This document shows, in pieces, positions 24,501 through 33,849 of a stretch of 64,000 bases of DNA. The notes under the pieces were generated by a model, which was not told where the DNA came from, did no database searches, and was given only the letters and a program-made list of their open reading frames with translations. Source of the stretch: Galaxea fascicularis (Eukaryota > Cnidaria > Anthozoa > Scleractinia > Euphylliidae); NCBI GenBank assembly GCA_948470475.1, contig OX419342.1, forward strand, positions 16,859,467-16,923,466, given 5' to 3'. Each line of letters opens with the position of its first letter. Position 1 is the first letter of the stretch. The position numbers and the translations under genes are program-made.

Positions 24501-26233
24501 GGATCCCTGATTTCCTGATTTGCTGAAAACAGTGTTGTTTCCGTTGTACACATTGAGGGTGTTTACTGTCGGTCCATACATGTGGTAATAAAATGTCAGA
24601 CAGGACATTTTCCCAACATCAGAAGGTGGCACGGAATACTCCAGCTTTGCTATATCTCCTTTCTTTCGTACATAAGCATACATATACATGTAGGATCCTA
24701 CCGGAAGAATGAAGGTGTCAGTATTCGTCAGTATTGTTAGCGATCTGTATTAATTCTGCAGGTTTGCCAGTCACATCCAACAGGGCCGTTTATACGAGAA
24801 AAATAATAGGAAGCTCATATAAGTCGTCCAAACTAGGCCATTATATGAGCTCGGCATTCATTTAACGCCAAATCCTCGAGTAAATGGTTCGCGTCCTGTT
24901 TACATCTTATTCGCGACTAATGCGTCACTTTTCGGTGGTTACCATAGCGACATGGCTGTGGCATGTAATTAATGAAATGGGGCGTGTCAGCAAGAAAACC
25001 CGACACCTGGCCATGAGAAAAAAGAAAAGACTCAGATATCAGCATCTCTTGAGATTAAATCTGCCCTTGAATTTGAAATTAATTTTAAGCAAGCAGATTA
25101 TCAGCTTAATTGTCTAATCAGATAGCCGAGAAATGTGCGAGGAGACCACGCCGCGGATCAAGAGGGTGTCGCGACACTTTCCGCTCACGAAATACGTGTT
25201 CCCGTACTGCATAAGGCGCGAACAAGCCGCCATCACATTTACGCGAGTGTTTTTGCGTCTTACGTAAGCAGCGGTTTACGTAGGCCGAGAATATACACGA
25301 AGAATGTATACCATATATACGCGCAGTTCGCGTCTTACGCAATGAATGGTTTATGTAAGCTGTGGGTTATTTTTGTCGTACAAACGGCCCTAATGTTATC
25401 GTTATCGTTATCGTTGTCGTTGTCGTTGTTGATATTGTCATCATTGTCATTATCGTTAGTTCATATATCATTTATTTCATATACATTATTCTCATAATCA
25501 CTACCATCATCGCCATCGTTATTACTGAGTACCGGTGTTAGTATGGGTGTTGTCATTGTCACTGTCATCGTTCTTGTTCGTGTTCTTGTTTTCGTCATCG
25601 TTATCGTTATCGTATCGTTACTATTATTAAATTAATTGTTATTGTTATTGTTCTTGTTTCAGCCACGTTTAATGAACTTTGAGTGGTGAATGCGAACAAT
25701 GGCACAGTCAATGAGTGCATCAAATTCAGTGACTGAATTGTTGTTAGTACGTAAATTAAATAACAACCATGAACATCAGCTTGCATCGCTTCTAATAACT
25801 TTTCTTGAGTTTCCTTATTCCTTATTCGTTGCGCATTCCACCACTCTTTCACCAATATATAACGACCAATCTTTGTAAAGTGTAGTCGTGATGCATTTAA
25901 TATAAGGGAATTAATCTATTCATGCCTACTGGATGTGACCTGACTTAGAAGCATTTGTGACTGTTAAGTTATTGATTTACAACCTGCCTGTGAATGGCTT
26001 CATCTGCAAGTAAGATGGAAATACAAGAGCCGTAAAAGGCATAAACGTTTAATGGTACATTTAGAGCAAAAACTAGCGATAGCTAAGCAGCGAAGATTAC
26101 AAACCATTCCCTCCGTGGTCCGATGATGGCCCTGAGCCATAAATGAGCGAACGACCTTTGTGAATCATCCAGTCAAAATCATCCTGGTCATTTTGACTCC
26201 AACCAGAGCATAATCCTTGATCAAAATTACAGC
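2058..26233 (-). CDS. Modular MAM/CUB/FN3 extracellular protein gene, partial (16 exons)
   Basis: Split gene read on the minus strand. Exons (high to low): 26233-26105, 24697-24459, 24022-23941, 23453-23297, 21948-21755, 20844-20551, 20444-20148, 16164-16008, 14804-14614, 14101-13808, 13113-12799, 11984-11834, 10347-10157, 5912-5622, 5026-4703, 2220-2058. Each has an AG acceptor and GT donor, and phases agree through every junction, giving about 1156 codons without a stop. Domain order is MAM, CUB, FN3, FN3, CUB, FN3, FN3, CUB, FN3, FN3, CUB (first half). MAM, CUB and FN3 are extracellular adhesion and binding modules, so the product is expected to be secreted or a receptor ectodomain; ligand and function are unknown. 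The first exon found starts in phase 1, so a signal-peptide exon should lie upstream (above 26233), but I could not identify it. The 3' end is outside the window. I know no named orthologue. Confidence 0.85.
2852..3016. mobile_element. PIF/Harbinger-type MITE, 165 bp, TTA duplication
   Basis: Ends TAGAGAGTTTGCACG and CGTGCAAACTCTCTA, with TTA immediately outside each (2849-2851, 3017-3019). Inside the TIRs are GGAGGTACAAAACGA and its partner. The 3-bp TTA target is typical of PIF/Harbinger. Confidence 0.88.
3829..4420 (+). mobile_element. Penelope-like element fragment: GIY-YIG domain and 3' end
   Basis: Translation at about 3904-4158 gives [20 protein letters not shown], then [20 protein letters not shown] and [20 protein letters not shown], ending LEQKFIFQI. 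This is the GIY-YIG endonuclease domain of Penelope-like retroelements (LYIGET with downstream Arg and His). The RT part is missing. The 3' region contains a hammerhead-like core (4259-4287). It lies in an intron of the modular gene, opposite in orientation. Confidence 0.85.
4259..4287 (+). ncRNA. Hammerhead-ribozyme-like core in PLE 3' end
   Basis: CTGACGA, a short stem II (GGGT..GCTC, with G-U pairs) and GAAAC, then GTC. The order matches the conserved hammerhead core CUGANGA-stem II-GAAA. Penelope-like elements are known to carry such ribozymes. Activity is not shown; stem I and III pairing was not verified. Confidence 0.55.
4703..5026 (-). CDS. FN3 domain exon (B-type), cassette 3
   Basis: A 324-nt phase 1-1 exon. 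It encodes [35 protein letters not shown] and [16 protein letters not shown]. It carries an extra Cys pair relative to the other B-type domains (YYCRP and SQCNYP), possibly a local disulphide. An ATC microsatellite sits in the adjacent intron at about 5.15-5.3 kb. Confidence 0.85.
5140..5275. repeat. ATC microsatellite
   Basis: Imperfect (CAT)n/(ATC)n run in the intron between cassette-3 FN3 exons. The Asp-rich minus-strand frame here is a translation of the repeat. Confidence 0.95.
5622..5912 (-). CDS. FN3 domain exon (A-type), cassette 3
   Basis: A 291-nt phase 1-1 exon encoding [36 protein letters not shown] and [20 protein letters not shown]. The acceptor follows a TTTTAG tract and the donor GTGCGT follows TEDDG. 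The last-strand block is nearly the same as in the cassette-2 A-type exon, supporting duplication of a whole cassette. Confidence 0.82.
7314..8142. mobile_element. Composite foldback element of GGCCGGTAACCGGC family
   Basis: The left end TATGGCCGGTAACCGGCCA faces ATGGTCGGTAACCGGCGAA in reverse complement at the right end. Arms share TTTCTAAAAATTGTCGAATC and CCAAACCATCGTACG. Three further arm copies lie inside (about 7517-7692 as a nested palindrome, 7690-7910, 7925-8120), giving an irregular stack. Confidence 0.75.
8166..8563. mobile_element. hAT-like MITE, CAGGGGCACCCAACGA ends
   Basis: 398 bp with inverted ends CAGGGGCACCCAACGA. Flanks are TTCCTT on both sides. Interior repeats of TCCGAAAATTCTAG occur on both halves. 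It belongs to the same terminal family as 51789-52305. Confidence 0.75.
9433..9681. mobile_element. MITE with TAGGCCYTGGCAAACGAG ends
   Basis: Left AAGGCCCTGGCAAACGAGGA, right complement TAGGCCTTGACAAACGAGAA. The interior is a run of TTGCGGACACA and GGAAACATTTGT repeats in both orientations. Confidence 0.8.
10157..11984 (-). CDS. CUB domain 3 of the modular gene (2 exons)
   Basis: Exon 11984-11834 (151 nt) encodes [16 protein letters not shown] and LCKWKLD, the first half of a CUB. Exon 10347-10157 (191 nt, the same length as the CUB 2 second-half exon) encodes [15 protein letters not shown] and [16 protein letters not shown]. The internal junction is phase 2. Two cysteines only, so the second disulphide is lost as in CUB 2. 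It is more diverged than CUB 2 but aligns block by block. Confidence 0.75.
12430..12690. repeat. GGAT minisatellite
   Basis: About 260 bp of GGATGGATGGACGGATGG and variants. Long open frames on both strands are translations of the repeat. Confidence 0.97.
12799..13113 (-). CDS. FN3 domain exon (B-type), cassette 2
   Basis: A 315-nt phase 1-1 exon. It has [34 protein letters not shown] and [17 protein letters not shown], the canonical FN3 strands B, C and F-G. The acceptor follows a pyrimidine tract and the donor is GTAATT. A GGAT-type minisatellite lies just downstream in the intron. Confidence 0.85.
13808..14101 (-). CDS. FN3 domain exon (A-type), cassette 2
   Basis: A 294-nt phase 1-1 exon, exactly the length of its cassette-1 counterpart. 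It encodes [21 protein letters not shown], a [12 protein letters not shown] strand and [20 protein letters not shown], followed by the donor after TDET. Several Asn-x-Ser/Thr sequons suggest an N-glycosylated ectodomain. Confidence 0.82.
14440..14560. repeat. TAT/ATC microsatellite
   Basis: (ATC)n, then (TAT)n, then (TATCGT)n, immediately 3' of the CUB 2 second-half exon donor in gene orientation. Confidence 0.95.
14614..16164 (-). CDS. CUB domain 2 of the modular gene (2 exons)
   Basis: Exon 16164-16008 (157 nt) begins [16 protein letters not shown] and contains LCTWVLG, the CGGxL...G...CTW signature of a CUB first half. Exon 14804-14614 (191 nt) continues [10 protein letters not shown] and [15 protein letters not shown]. 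The junction is phase 2, as in CUB 1. Only the first cysteine pair is retained; the second CUB disulphide is absent. A stretch of FN3-free intron about 4 kb long, holding a PLE fragment and a LINE, separates it from cassette 1. Confidence 0.8.
14932..15106. mobile_element. Foldback MITE, about 75-bp arms
   Basis: Arms contain TTTCCGAGTTCATGTCTGCC and TCCTCTTCAAAGCGAGTCTA, and the right half is their complement almost without mismatch. The loop is about 30 bp. Confidence 0.85.
15201..15233 (-). ncRNA. Hammerhead-ribozyme-like core, left arm of palindrome
   Basis: On the minus strand: CUGAAGA (CUGANGA type), stem II GGUCG-UUGCA-CGACC, GAAAC. This is a complete catalytic core with a perfect 5-bp stem II. 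Confidence 0.6.
15320..15351 (+). ncRNA. Hammerhead-ribozyme-like core, right arm of palindrome
   Basis: The same core on the plus strand, in inverted arrangement with 15201-15233. Both transcripts across this intron would therefore contain one. Confidence 0.6.
15837..15905 (+). repeat. Degenerate tRNA-like sequence
   Basis: TTAGCTAAGTTGGTAAAGC, GGGTATCGCAAAGC and TCATGGGTTTTACTC resemble the head of the 250-bp unit at 34.6 kb, but the B-box is lost. It is probably an old copy of the same tRNA-derived family. Confidence 0.45.
16211..16248. repeat. AAT microsatellite
   Basis: About 12 AAT units just upstream (gene orientation) of the CUB 2 first exon. Confidence 0.95.
16322..16566. mobile_element. 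Palindromic MITE with internal partial duplication
   Basis: The left arm reads CATGGCTGCGCGGGAATATG with TTTTATCTTCGAGTGCTGAA; the right arm gives TTCAGCACGAGAA and CCCCAAGCGGCCATGTAATG. The segment from GAGTGAGAGATACTTTCAGC to AATGTTCTGTTT is present twice in tandem. Confidence 0.8.
17376..18410 (+). mobile_element. Decayed non-LTR retrotransposon (LINE) RT fragment
   Basis: Three disrupted frames together show RT blocks in order: [20 protein letters not shown], then [10 protein letters not shown] (the YVDD catalytic box), [14 protein letters not shown] and [15 protein letters not shown] with [18 protein letters not shown]. Frameshifts and a stop after GVPSGN show it is dead. It lies in an intron of the modular gene, in the opposite orientation. 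A TATC microsatellite lies just downstream, as LINE 3' tails often do. Confidence 0.75.
18512..18690. repeat. TATC microsatellite
   Basis: About 40 TATC units with scattered TGTC variants, following the LINE remnant. Confidence 0.97.
18722..19146. mobile_element. Possible degenerate copy of the CAGGGGCAC hAT-like family
   Basis: GGGTACCAACGACAATTC at the left resembles the terminus at 8563 in reverse complement (GGGCACCCAACGACAATT); the right end has CTCGTTGGGTGCTCCTG. The interior is not obviously related. Confidence 0.45.
19510..20035 (-). mobile_element. Penelope-like element fragment, degenerate
   Basis: On the minus strand: [21 protein letters not shown] sequence, [15 protein letters not shown], then a 3' end with CTCGAAACGTTAGC matching the copy at 4.26 kb. 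The frame has stops and shifts (for example a stop in place of H in ARHFN). The hammerhead core reads CGGACGA instead of CTGACGA, so it is probably inactive. It lies in the intron between cassettes 1 and 2. Confidence 0.8.
20148..20444 (-). CDS. FN3 domain 2 exon (B-type), cassette 1
   Basis: A 297-nt phase 1-1 exon. The product includes [27 protein letters not shown] and, near the end, [17 protein letters not shown], the canonical FN3 pattern of W in strand B, GxxxGY in strand C and YxxxVxAFTSxGxGP in strands F-G. B-type exons at 12799-13113 and 4703-5026 share the NGRxxGY block. Confidence 0.85.
20551..20844 (-). CDS. FN3 domain 1 exon (A-type), cassette 1
   Basis: A 294-nt phase 1-1 exon encoding one fibronectin type III domain. 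It has WNVSVVKR at the first strand, IRWADI for the conserved Trp strand, a YIVLARKN strand and [14 protein letters not shown], the C-terminal Tyr-x-Val-x-Val motif. The donor is GTGAGT directly after DEG. It is homologous by pattern to the exons at 13808-14101 and 5622-5912, which share the ending YTEYxxxVxGIxxDGxP. Confidence 0.8.
21189..21340. mobile_element. Hairpin MITE, about 65-bp arms
   Basis: Begins TAGGCCATATTCGTATTCTC and ends with its complement, with CTTGCGGGGGAA against TTCCCCCGCAAG near the apex. The loop is about 20 bp. It lies in an intron of the modular gene. Confidence 0.88.
21755..23453 (-). CDS. CUB domain 1 of the modular gene (2 exons)
   Basis: Exon 23453-23297 (157 nt, phase 1 to 2) encodes the first half: a Cys near the start, [20 protein letters not shown] and a hydrophobic VVVSIQ strand. 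Exon 21948-21755 (194 nt, phase 2 to 1) supplies the second half, starting at [10 protein letters not shown], the usual CUB YxxIxDG strand, then [16 protein letters not shown]. Four cysteines are present, consistent with two CUB disulphides. The open frame at 22003-22248 between them is not needed: joining the two exons directly preserves phase and the domain. The same two-exon split recurs in the later CUB copies. Confidence 0.8.
23941..26233 (-). CDS. MAM domain of the modular gene (3 exons)
   Basis: Exons 26233-26105, 24697-24459 and 24022-23941. The product opens with the MAM signature [11 protein letters not shown], continues with [19 protein letters not shown] across the first junction (phase 1), then LTFYYHMYG and a final segment ending [15 protein letters not shown]. 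These match the ordered hallmarks of a MAM domain, including the first Cys pair, the GP-x-x-DH turn, the central YHMYG strand and the terminal IDDVxI..G.C. The length of about 145 residues is slightly short for a MAM. It is the most N-terminal module recognised. MAM domains mediate homophilic or heterophilic contacts in receptor phosphatases, meprins and related proteins. Confidence 0.85.
25385..25650. repeat. Degenerate TTATCG/ATTGTC simple repeat
   Basis: Imperfect hexamer repeats (TTATCGTTATCG, TTGTCGTTGTCG, ATTGTTATTG) in the MAM intron between exons A and B. Confidence 0.9.
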
Positions 26234-26239
26234 CTAAGA

Positions 26240-27860
26240 TGACGATATAAGTGGCAGTTAGAGTATATACATATACGTTGATACCAAAGTGACTTGAATT
26301 GGAATTTTCGCAGAGATACCCACCCCCCTTCAAGCCAAGGAATTTTTTGTTTTGTTTTTTTTTTTTTTTCTTGATGGGTTTCATTCCCGCTGGGGATCGG
26401 ACCTTTTTCAAGCTAGTTTGGCCTGAGTCACATTCATCATTCTTTGTCTTTGCACAGTAAAGTGCATAGAGAGAAGTACTGAGCGAGGGAATTGTGTCAT
26501 TATATTCATTGCTGGCCAGCCTCTCTCCAACCCGCCATTCACCTGCCCAACTGTTAAAAACGCTACAGCACCGTCATGCACAAATGGAACACTTACTATG
26601 TTCTCCCTTGTTGAACTGGATATGCCATAGCAAAACTGCCAAAAGAAATGACACACACAAAAGTCAAGCTCCTCGCTACAAAGATTAGAAGTACATGGGA
26701 TGGGGAAATTGTCTTATAAACGGTGTCCAATACGACCGTGTTGGTTTGTCAATGAAGGAGGCACTTTCATCTTTCTTGGATAGCAATGTGTAGAATACTA
26801 TTGCAAGCTATGTAACCACTCCTCCAGTAGTTTTACACGAGAAATTATGGCGCGACCATGTGTTTGTTAATGGAGCATTGATTAAACGAGTCAGTTATAT
26901 TGGATTCGGTTCAATGGTGCAGGAATATTACAAAATGGGATCAGTATCTAAACTAAATCATGATCACCAAAGTGTCTTTCGGTGGTAAACACTTACGCAC
27001 ATGGCCTAGTCCAGGAAAGGGAGCTTAAATACTGGTGTACAACCTATTTCGTAGCCTCCGGGGAAGATGGCGGGGATAAAGGAGCAATATGCCATAGAGC
27101 CGACTTTGAACATTCATATATATAGCGTCAAGTCATGAAGCAATACAGTATGCTTCCGCTACTTTTCTTTTCGAGCGAAGTCGAAAAATTGAACCGCATC
27201 GTGTTTTGTTTCCATACTTCTTTTCCCTCCTTAGCTGACTCACAGATGTAATTTATGGTTCATCATGATATGTGGCATTTCATTTCGCTTTCCAAAACAT
27301 TTACAGCCTTTGCTTCCAGTCACATAAGGATATAAATGTGACATTCATTTTGGTGTTTACACAAATTGAAACATCACGGCAGAAGTTGTCTCTTACTAAC
27401 CTTTCCAGTAAAACAGCAAGGCAAAATTTCTTTTCGTGTCGCAGCTTTGGATATCTCCTTATGTGTTCTGACGCTGGCTAGTATGAGCCTAGTGAAACAC
27501 GCGGATACACTGCGGAGATAAAATTATTGCCTCTCTATATTGATATATTTGATCCTGATAGATTGTCTTCCTTTCGAAGAAGCAGCAGTATCGTGACTTT
27601 TAAGCAATCTTAGGTCAATAAATATTGATATGACCACTATGTAAATGAGATTTAGATTAGACATTTGTCAAAGTCAGTTGGGGATCATTTATTTCGTTTC
27701 TCGGTCCGGAAAGCTTTCCCATTAACTAAAACGGCATATTTTCATGGCTAGTCTGACATGTTTCGTCTCTGCAAACTTTCTCTACAAACATTAGAAGTTT
27801 TTAGCGATAAACTAATTCAGTATTCATTAAAATTCATTAATGTTAAGTAAAACTTTTTTA
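26240..27860. other. No gene recognised upstream of MAM exon
   Basis: This is where a signal-peptide exon of the modular gene could lie. I found no clear Met-hydrophobic-donor exon in phase 1. It contains a poly-T run at 26350. Confidence 0.5.
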
Positions 27861-27864
27861 CAAA

Positions 27865-28385
27865 CCAAAAATTTAGCCATAAATTAATGGCTAAATTATT
27901 TGTCTGTTACATATGTGAACCTAGATTTAGCCGTAAATTAACGGCTAAATTATTTATCTGTTATATATGTGAACTTAGATTTCGCCGTAAATTAACGGCT
28001 AAATTATTTGTCTGTAATGTATGTACACCTAGATTTAGCCGTAAATTAGCGGCTGAATTATCTGTTTGAAGTAGAAGTGAACATCGTTTGGCCGTAAATT
28101 AACGGGTTCATTATTTGTCTGTAATAGAAGTGAACTTAGATTCAGCCGTAAATTAACGGCTTAATTATTTGTCTGTAATGTGTGTGAACCTAGATTTCGC
28201 CGTAAATCGAAGGCTAAATTATTTGTCTGCAATATGTGTGAACCTGGATTTAGTCGTAAATTAACGGCTAAATTATTTGTCTATAATAGAAGTGAACCTG
28301 GATTTAGTCGTAAATTAACGGCTAAATAGTTTGTTTGTAAAAGAAGTGAACATCGATTTCGCCGTAAATAGGAGGCCCGTTTTAG
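27865..28385. repeat. Palindromic minisatellite, about 60-bp unit (left)
   Basis: About eight copies of a unit with TTTAGCCGTAAATTAACGGC, then TAAATTATTTGTCTGTAAT and GTGTGAACCTAGA. The core is self-complementary. The same unit appears inverted at 41545-41880. Confidence 0.9.
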
Positions 28386-28399
28386 GCCAGACGCCTTGT

Positions 28400-29165
28400 C
28401 TCAGACGGTATTGCGTCTAAACGATTTTACGTCTCTTGCACAAAAACGGCTGTCGAACGGACGTGTCAGTTCTAATCAAGAAGATTGGTTCGCGCTGATA
28501 TTTTACGGTGAATTTTAATGGAAATAGAAACCTTATGACTCCTCTGTTCGCTTTGTTTCCCAGATAGAGAATGCGAAATAGGAGCTTGTAAGGATTGGAG
28601 CATACTCAGTTTAATGTTCAAGATGATAAAAGAGATTCTAAAATCGAAATATAATTGATGATTTGCCTTTTTGCTTTTTTTTTAATCAATCATTAGATGA
28701 TATCATATCATATCATATATTATATTATATTATATAATATTATAGTGATCAATCATTTTTTAAATTATCTTAAAAACATGTCACAATTGGCTTGTACGTA
28801 TCTCAGTTGAAAAGCGCACAGTCCGATCATATCGATGACTGACGATGCTACAGTGAAATGCCATATTGTACTTTCTTTTAGTTAATTATTCTAGTTGATA
28901 TAGAAGTCTCTATTGTAACCCATTCACTCACGCACTCAATCACCCACTCTGTGCAGTCATTCCAGACCGGTATTCAATGGTTCATTTGGCGTCATCGAAA
29001 TTCATTTCTTAATATAGTTTGAGTTTACAATCAATCGAAATGGGTCGAATTTTCATAAGAAATTTCTCGTCACGATTCCAAAACGAAAAACGAACTGACT
29101 TGACAGTGCTACATTCAGTCACAGTCTTCAAATTAAAAATAAAAAACGTAACCACTTTTTTCTCA
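28400..29165. other. AT-rich spacer
   Basis: Non-coding; includes an ATATCATATCATATC/TATTATAT tract near 28,700. Confidence 0.6.
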
Positions 29166-29169
29166 AAGT

Positions 29170-29640
29170 GACTTTGAGGAGTAAGTCGAACAGGGGAGAG
29201 GAAGGAATGAATCACTCTCCTGCTGGAGTAAACTCGAACAGGGGAGAGGAAAGAGTGAATCACTCTCCTGCTGGAGTAACTTGAACAGAGGACAGGAAGG
29301 AGTGAATCACTCTCCTGCTGGAGTAACTTGAACAGAGGACAGGAAGGAGTGAATCACTCTCCTGCTGGAGTAACTCGAACAGAGGACAGGAAGGAGTGAA
29401 CTGACGTAGCTTATATAATGTTACAGTTCTATTGTTATATATAAGCAACGTGTTTAGCCGATCCTTTGTGTATGGCAATATCTGGTGTCCTGCTCTCGGA
29501 GTAGCACGTGTTTTAGAGACTCGCATCAAAAGTGGTTACTCATGAATATTTGACTCAAGTTTACTTCATGAATCACTCTCCTGCTGGAGTAACTCGAACA
29601 GAGGAGAGAAAAGACTGAATCACTCTCCTGCAGGAATAAG
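29170..29640. repeat. Minisatellite, about 56-bp unit
   Basis: Copies of GAATCACTCTCCTGCTGGAG, TAACTCGAACAGAGGACAGG and AAGGAGT, about five in a first block (29170-29400) and two more after an unrelated 170-bp gap. No ORF of interest. Confidence 0.85.
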
Positions 29641-30124
29641 CCAGTGGAAAAGAGATGAGACAGAATAGCACTTTCCAGATACGAGGCACAGAGCAAAACT
29701 TACTGACAGTACAATTGACGTTATGAGTTAATAAAACGAACAACAATTCTCCATAAGTTATAAAAAAAGTTTTAATAGCAAAGAGGAGAAGATGGCGCAC
29801 AGATGAATAAATCCTTTGCGGTCTTTGTGATTGGCATACATGTACACCCCTTTCTGAATTAAAGAAAAAACTATTAGTAACCACAGGTTAGAAAGTGCGG
29901 GCCTGAATGCACTTGAAGAGCTTTTCTTTAGATGTTGGCAATAGAGAAGATGGTAATGCGTGCCTTGTTTTGAAAGCGTGACAGAAAATTGGCGTTACTT
30001 TCGATTCTCACTAGTTAGCTAATTAAATATTCGAACAAGGAAGGAAGAAGGCGCCGGTCGCGGAGGAATGTTTATTTGCTCAAAATTGAGGCAAAATCTT
30101 TCAGAGATGCAAGACAGGACATTA

Positions 30125-30400
30125 ATAACAACAACAACAACAACTTCATTTACATTCACAATTCAACATATAAGTGAAGACTACCTGCAAAATAGCAAAG
30201 CTAGTCGAGGCAGGTAGTATGAAAGAACGTGTCAATTACATATTAATTAAATATTATTCTAATGACAAAAGATAAACAATAATTACAAATGTACAGACAT
30301 TAATTACAGAAATAAATACAAAACATAATATACAGTAGTATGAGAAACGTGTCAATTACATATTAATACAACATTATTCTAATAACAAAAGATAAAACAT
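30125..30400 (-). repeat. LINE 3'-end fragment with (AAC)n and a 120-bp duplication
   Basis: It begins TTAATAACAACAACAACAAC and contains TACAAAACATAATATACAG, which resembles the 3' untranslated part of the LINE at about 33040-33090. The block CGTGTCAATTACATATTAAT occurs twice, about 120 bp apart. Confidence 0.6.
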
Positions 30401-30929
30401 AGGGACGCAATGCGTGCTCGAGCTATTTTGTGAAGGTTGGAAAAATGTTGATAAGATAGGGAGAAGTCAGAAAATGGTTGAATGGTGAGTCATTTATCTG
30501 TGGCGCTTTTGGGTTTTGCTATGGTATCGGAGAAGTACGAGCAAACTGTTTTTCATTTGATTTTTGTTTAGTTTTCTTATTTCTAAGACTGATTTTGAGT
30601 TTGATTTGTACCAATTAAATAGTCATTCATCCTACATTTTTTGAAACAAGAGTTCCATTAATTCCGCAAAAACCGATACGTAATATATTTTCTATTATTT
30701 GTTCATTTTCTTTCTCCGCACTTTCGCAAACACTATATTCGTCCAGTCTCTCAAATTCCCTAAATATACGTACACGTGCTGATACAGTTCCAGGACCATG
30801 TGAAGGAATATTTGCAAACAGACGGACTATGCAATATACTACAATACATGAGACCACAAAAACCGAATCAACGTTGAATACAGTACTGATAATGAATATA
30901 GATGTAATTGCCGTAACGATCAATTTCTG

Positions 30930-33035
30930 ATTTTCGAGTGCTTTATGCTGTTTACTTCGGACAGCAAAAATGGTCCGACCTAAATAAATGTTCTTATTTT
31001 AGTGTTGGGGCTTTAGCTGGCAACGTCTGTGTACAGTAAGCAGATGAGCGTAACACCGCGTTATATCCCGAAATAAGGGCAATATTAAACTTACCGACTC
31101 GAAAACAAACCACCAATTAATTCCAAAATAAGCTCCTCCGAATTAAGAGCGTCAACAGTTGTACAATATTAATAAACTCGATCAACAGACAAACAACGGA
31201 TCGAAATCCGTCAATAAGAAGAAAAGAAAACTGAAGTTGAGAAAAGTAACCAATAAAATACGGTTAAAAGTGACCAATCATTGTAACAGAAAATAAATTC
31301 AATTAAATGTTGTTGTAAACAAGTTGAATTGACCACGTGCAAATCTTGTGATTGATCAAAGGTCATGTTGGATGCACGTGACCGATCAAAGTTCGGAGTA
31401 GCATTTAACCAACAGCGCTGCCTTATTCATGTGGGAATTAACCAACGAACTTGCTATTACCAAACGTATGCACGTGATAGACCAAAGTTGAAAATCGCAT
31501 TTGATAAACAGGGCTGTATGTCTTGGTGCCTGTTTACACGTGAGAGACAAAAGTAATCCCTTTGACAAATGAAATTGCTCACTGTCCGAAATCACCATTT
31601 TCATTGTTTAAAAAACGGCTTCACTTCAAGGGGAACAAATATCCAGATAAGGATTCCCTTCCATAGCATTTTTCTTCCGTACAAATATCACTTGTGGAAA
31701 CAGGCACTTCTAATTAGACTATATTTATAGTTTTCAAATCCGTCAAACATATGTTTATTTTCGTCACACAATGCTCTTCCAGTTTTAACAATGTTCTTGC
31801 AGTTTTGACAAAATTAGCAAGGAACAAAAAAACACAAGAAAAATTACAAAACTAAGCACTCGTCCACTTCGAAACGAAGAATTTGCTCCCCGAGTAGGAA
31901 CCGATCAACCAAATTACCTTGATGCTGAATCAATTACGACTAGCATTATTCGTTTAACGTTTTTTGCCGCTTTTCACCGCCTACATTTTTTCCGATAATC
32001 AGAGCATTCAATCAGTTCAATGGCAAATAGTAATATGTGATTTAAAGGACACCCCATTTCTTCCCCGCTAGGTTTCCCGCGGTTACACTACGGGTTGTTT
32101 GAATAACTCGACGTTTCAATTCTCAAAAACTAAATTTCATTGTTTTTAACCCTTAAAAATTCTCCTCAGAAGTGGTCGAGTGCCACTAACATAGTTCTAC
32201 TTTCGTTTTCATTGGGATGACCAAATTCAAAGATGCTGAAAAATCATTGAAGGACTTTCTAGGATGCGCAGGTTGTGCATCGCACGCAATTCAAAATAGT
32301 AAAGACACTTCCCTCGAAAACGTCAGACGTCAGGCTTTTCATTACACAGTAACTTAGCGCTGATTGGCTCAGTAGTAATTTTTACGTGGACTCCGGCTGA
32401 TCTTTGCTAACAATGGGAAAGGAATCTGCTGCTCGTTTCAGCAGACGTTCATTGGGGAGGAAAGATTGCGTGACGAACCAAAAGAGCGCCTGCGAAGGAG
32501 ACGAAACACACGGTTGTTATAACCAACAAGCCGCGGCCGTAAACTTCAAATACTTTCGTCCCCACCTTACTACCTTCACCATCCATCGAAACAGCACAAC
32601 TCATACTTCATTCTAATCTGACTCCAGTATCTCAAGCCTATTGTTGTCATTCACGCATGCGTTAAATATACAAACCCTATTCCCCGGAAAGACTACCATA
32701 ACGGTGGTACCCCTTGGCGTGATAGTAATAAATAAATAAAAATACATCACGCAACATGACATGGATGACGCGTGACATTCCACGTTCATGTTCCTTTGAG
32801 CGTAATCAACACGCATGTGTAACTTAGTCTCAGTGCTGACCATCACTGACCACATGCTTTCAAAAACACCTTTAAAACAGGGAATTAGATTGGTCGCTGG
32901 CTGAAACAATGCCATCTAAAGAAACCTTTATTTCATTGGTTCAAGACAGAACCATCCGACCACGGAAGAATTTCTTGAGCTTCATGTTGACATAGAGCGA
33001 TTTTGTTTACACAAAATAGCTCAACAATAGCTACA
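30930..33035. other. No gene recognised
   Basis: AT-rich sequence. A CACGTGA-containing motif (GTGACCGATCAAAGTT, CACGTGATAGACCAAAGTTG) recurs loosely between 31,330 and 31,560, perhaps an old minisatellite. Confidence 0.5.
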
Positions 33036-33039
33036 AAAG

Positions 33040-33849
33040 TACAGACTGATTACAAAAATGAATACAAAATATAATATACAACTTACGAAATCACAAGCAC
33101 ATAGATAAAAACAGGAAAAGCTTAAAATACTCTTTATTTTGACGAAATCTAGATTTTTGTCATTTCGTTTAATTAATGTATCAATATCAGGATAAGAATC
33201 CTGATTTAAGAAGATTTGGAATAAAGATTCGGTTATTTTTTCTTGAATCTAAATTTTGGGAGCTTTCTCAGCGTATCAGGAATATAGTTCCAAATTTTTG
33301 CGCCAATAGAGGAAAAAGAGTTCTTGTGGTGATTCAGTCGAGAGTAGTTAATATAGAAATTACCAGCGGTAGAAGAACGTGTATTGTAATGATGAACATC
33401 TTTAGTGGGTGTAAAGAGAGCAGAAATGTTAGATGGCACAACTTTGTTACTGACATCATGCATTAAGATAGACCAATTTTTAAGGTAGATTAAGGGTAAA
33501 GGCAGAATATTGGTAGAGATAAAAAGTGGAACAGCGTGAACATTAAACTTGGAAAAATTCATCAAGCGGACTACCCGTTTTTGAAGAAGGAGTATCTTAT
33601 TTAGGTGCGTTTTGGCTGCCTGTCCCCAGGCAGTAAGGCCATAGGAGATGTATGGAGAAATAAGAGATCTATATATATTAAGCAAAGTCAGAAAGGGAGT
33701 GAAATGCCTTAATCTGGAAATTATACCTATATGACTACTGATCTTTGATGCGATATGGCTGATATGATATTTCCAACAAAGATTACTATCCATTAGAACC
33801 CCTAAGTACTTGACATATGACTTACGTTCTATACTTATCAATCTATTTT
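33040..33849 (-). mobile_element. CR1-like LINE, C-terminal half of RT ORF and 3' end
   Basis: The frame at 33233-33841 encodes the region after the RT catalytic box of a non-LTR retrotransposon: SYVKYLGVLMDSNLCW, ISPYISYGLTAWG, LQKRVVRLMNFSKF and IGAKIWNYIPDTLRKLPKF. These are familiar CR1/L2-type thumb and C-terminal blocks. The 3' untranslated part continues to about 33040. The reading frame upstream is cut at 33849 by the inverted-repeat element, and its other half is at 40302-40990. Confidence 0.85.

Noticed and set aside
27865..28385. Possible CRISPR-like array (palindromic repeats with spacers)
   Set aside because: Spacers are themselves repeated, the surroundings are eukaryotic, and there are no cas genes; it is a minisatellite.
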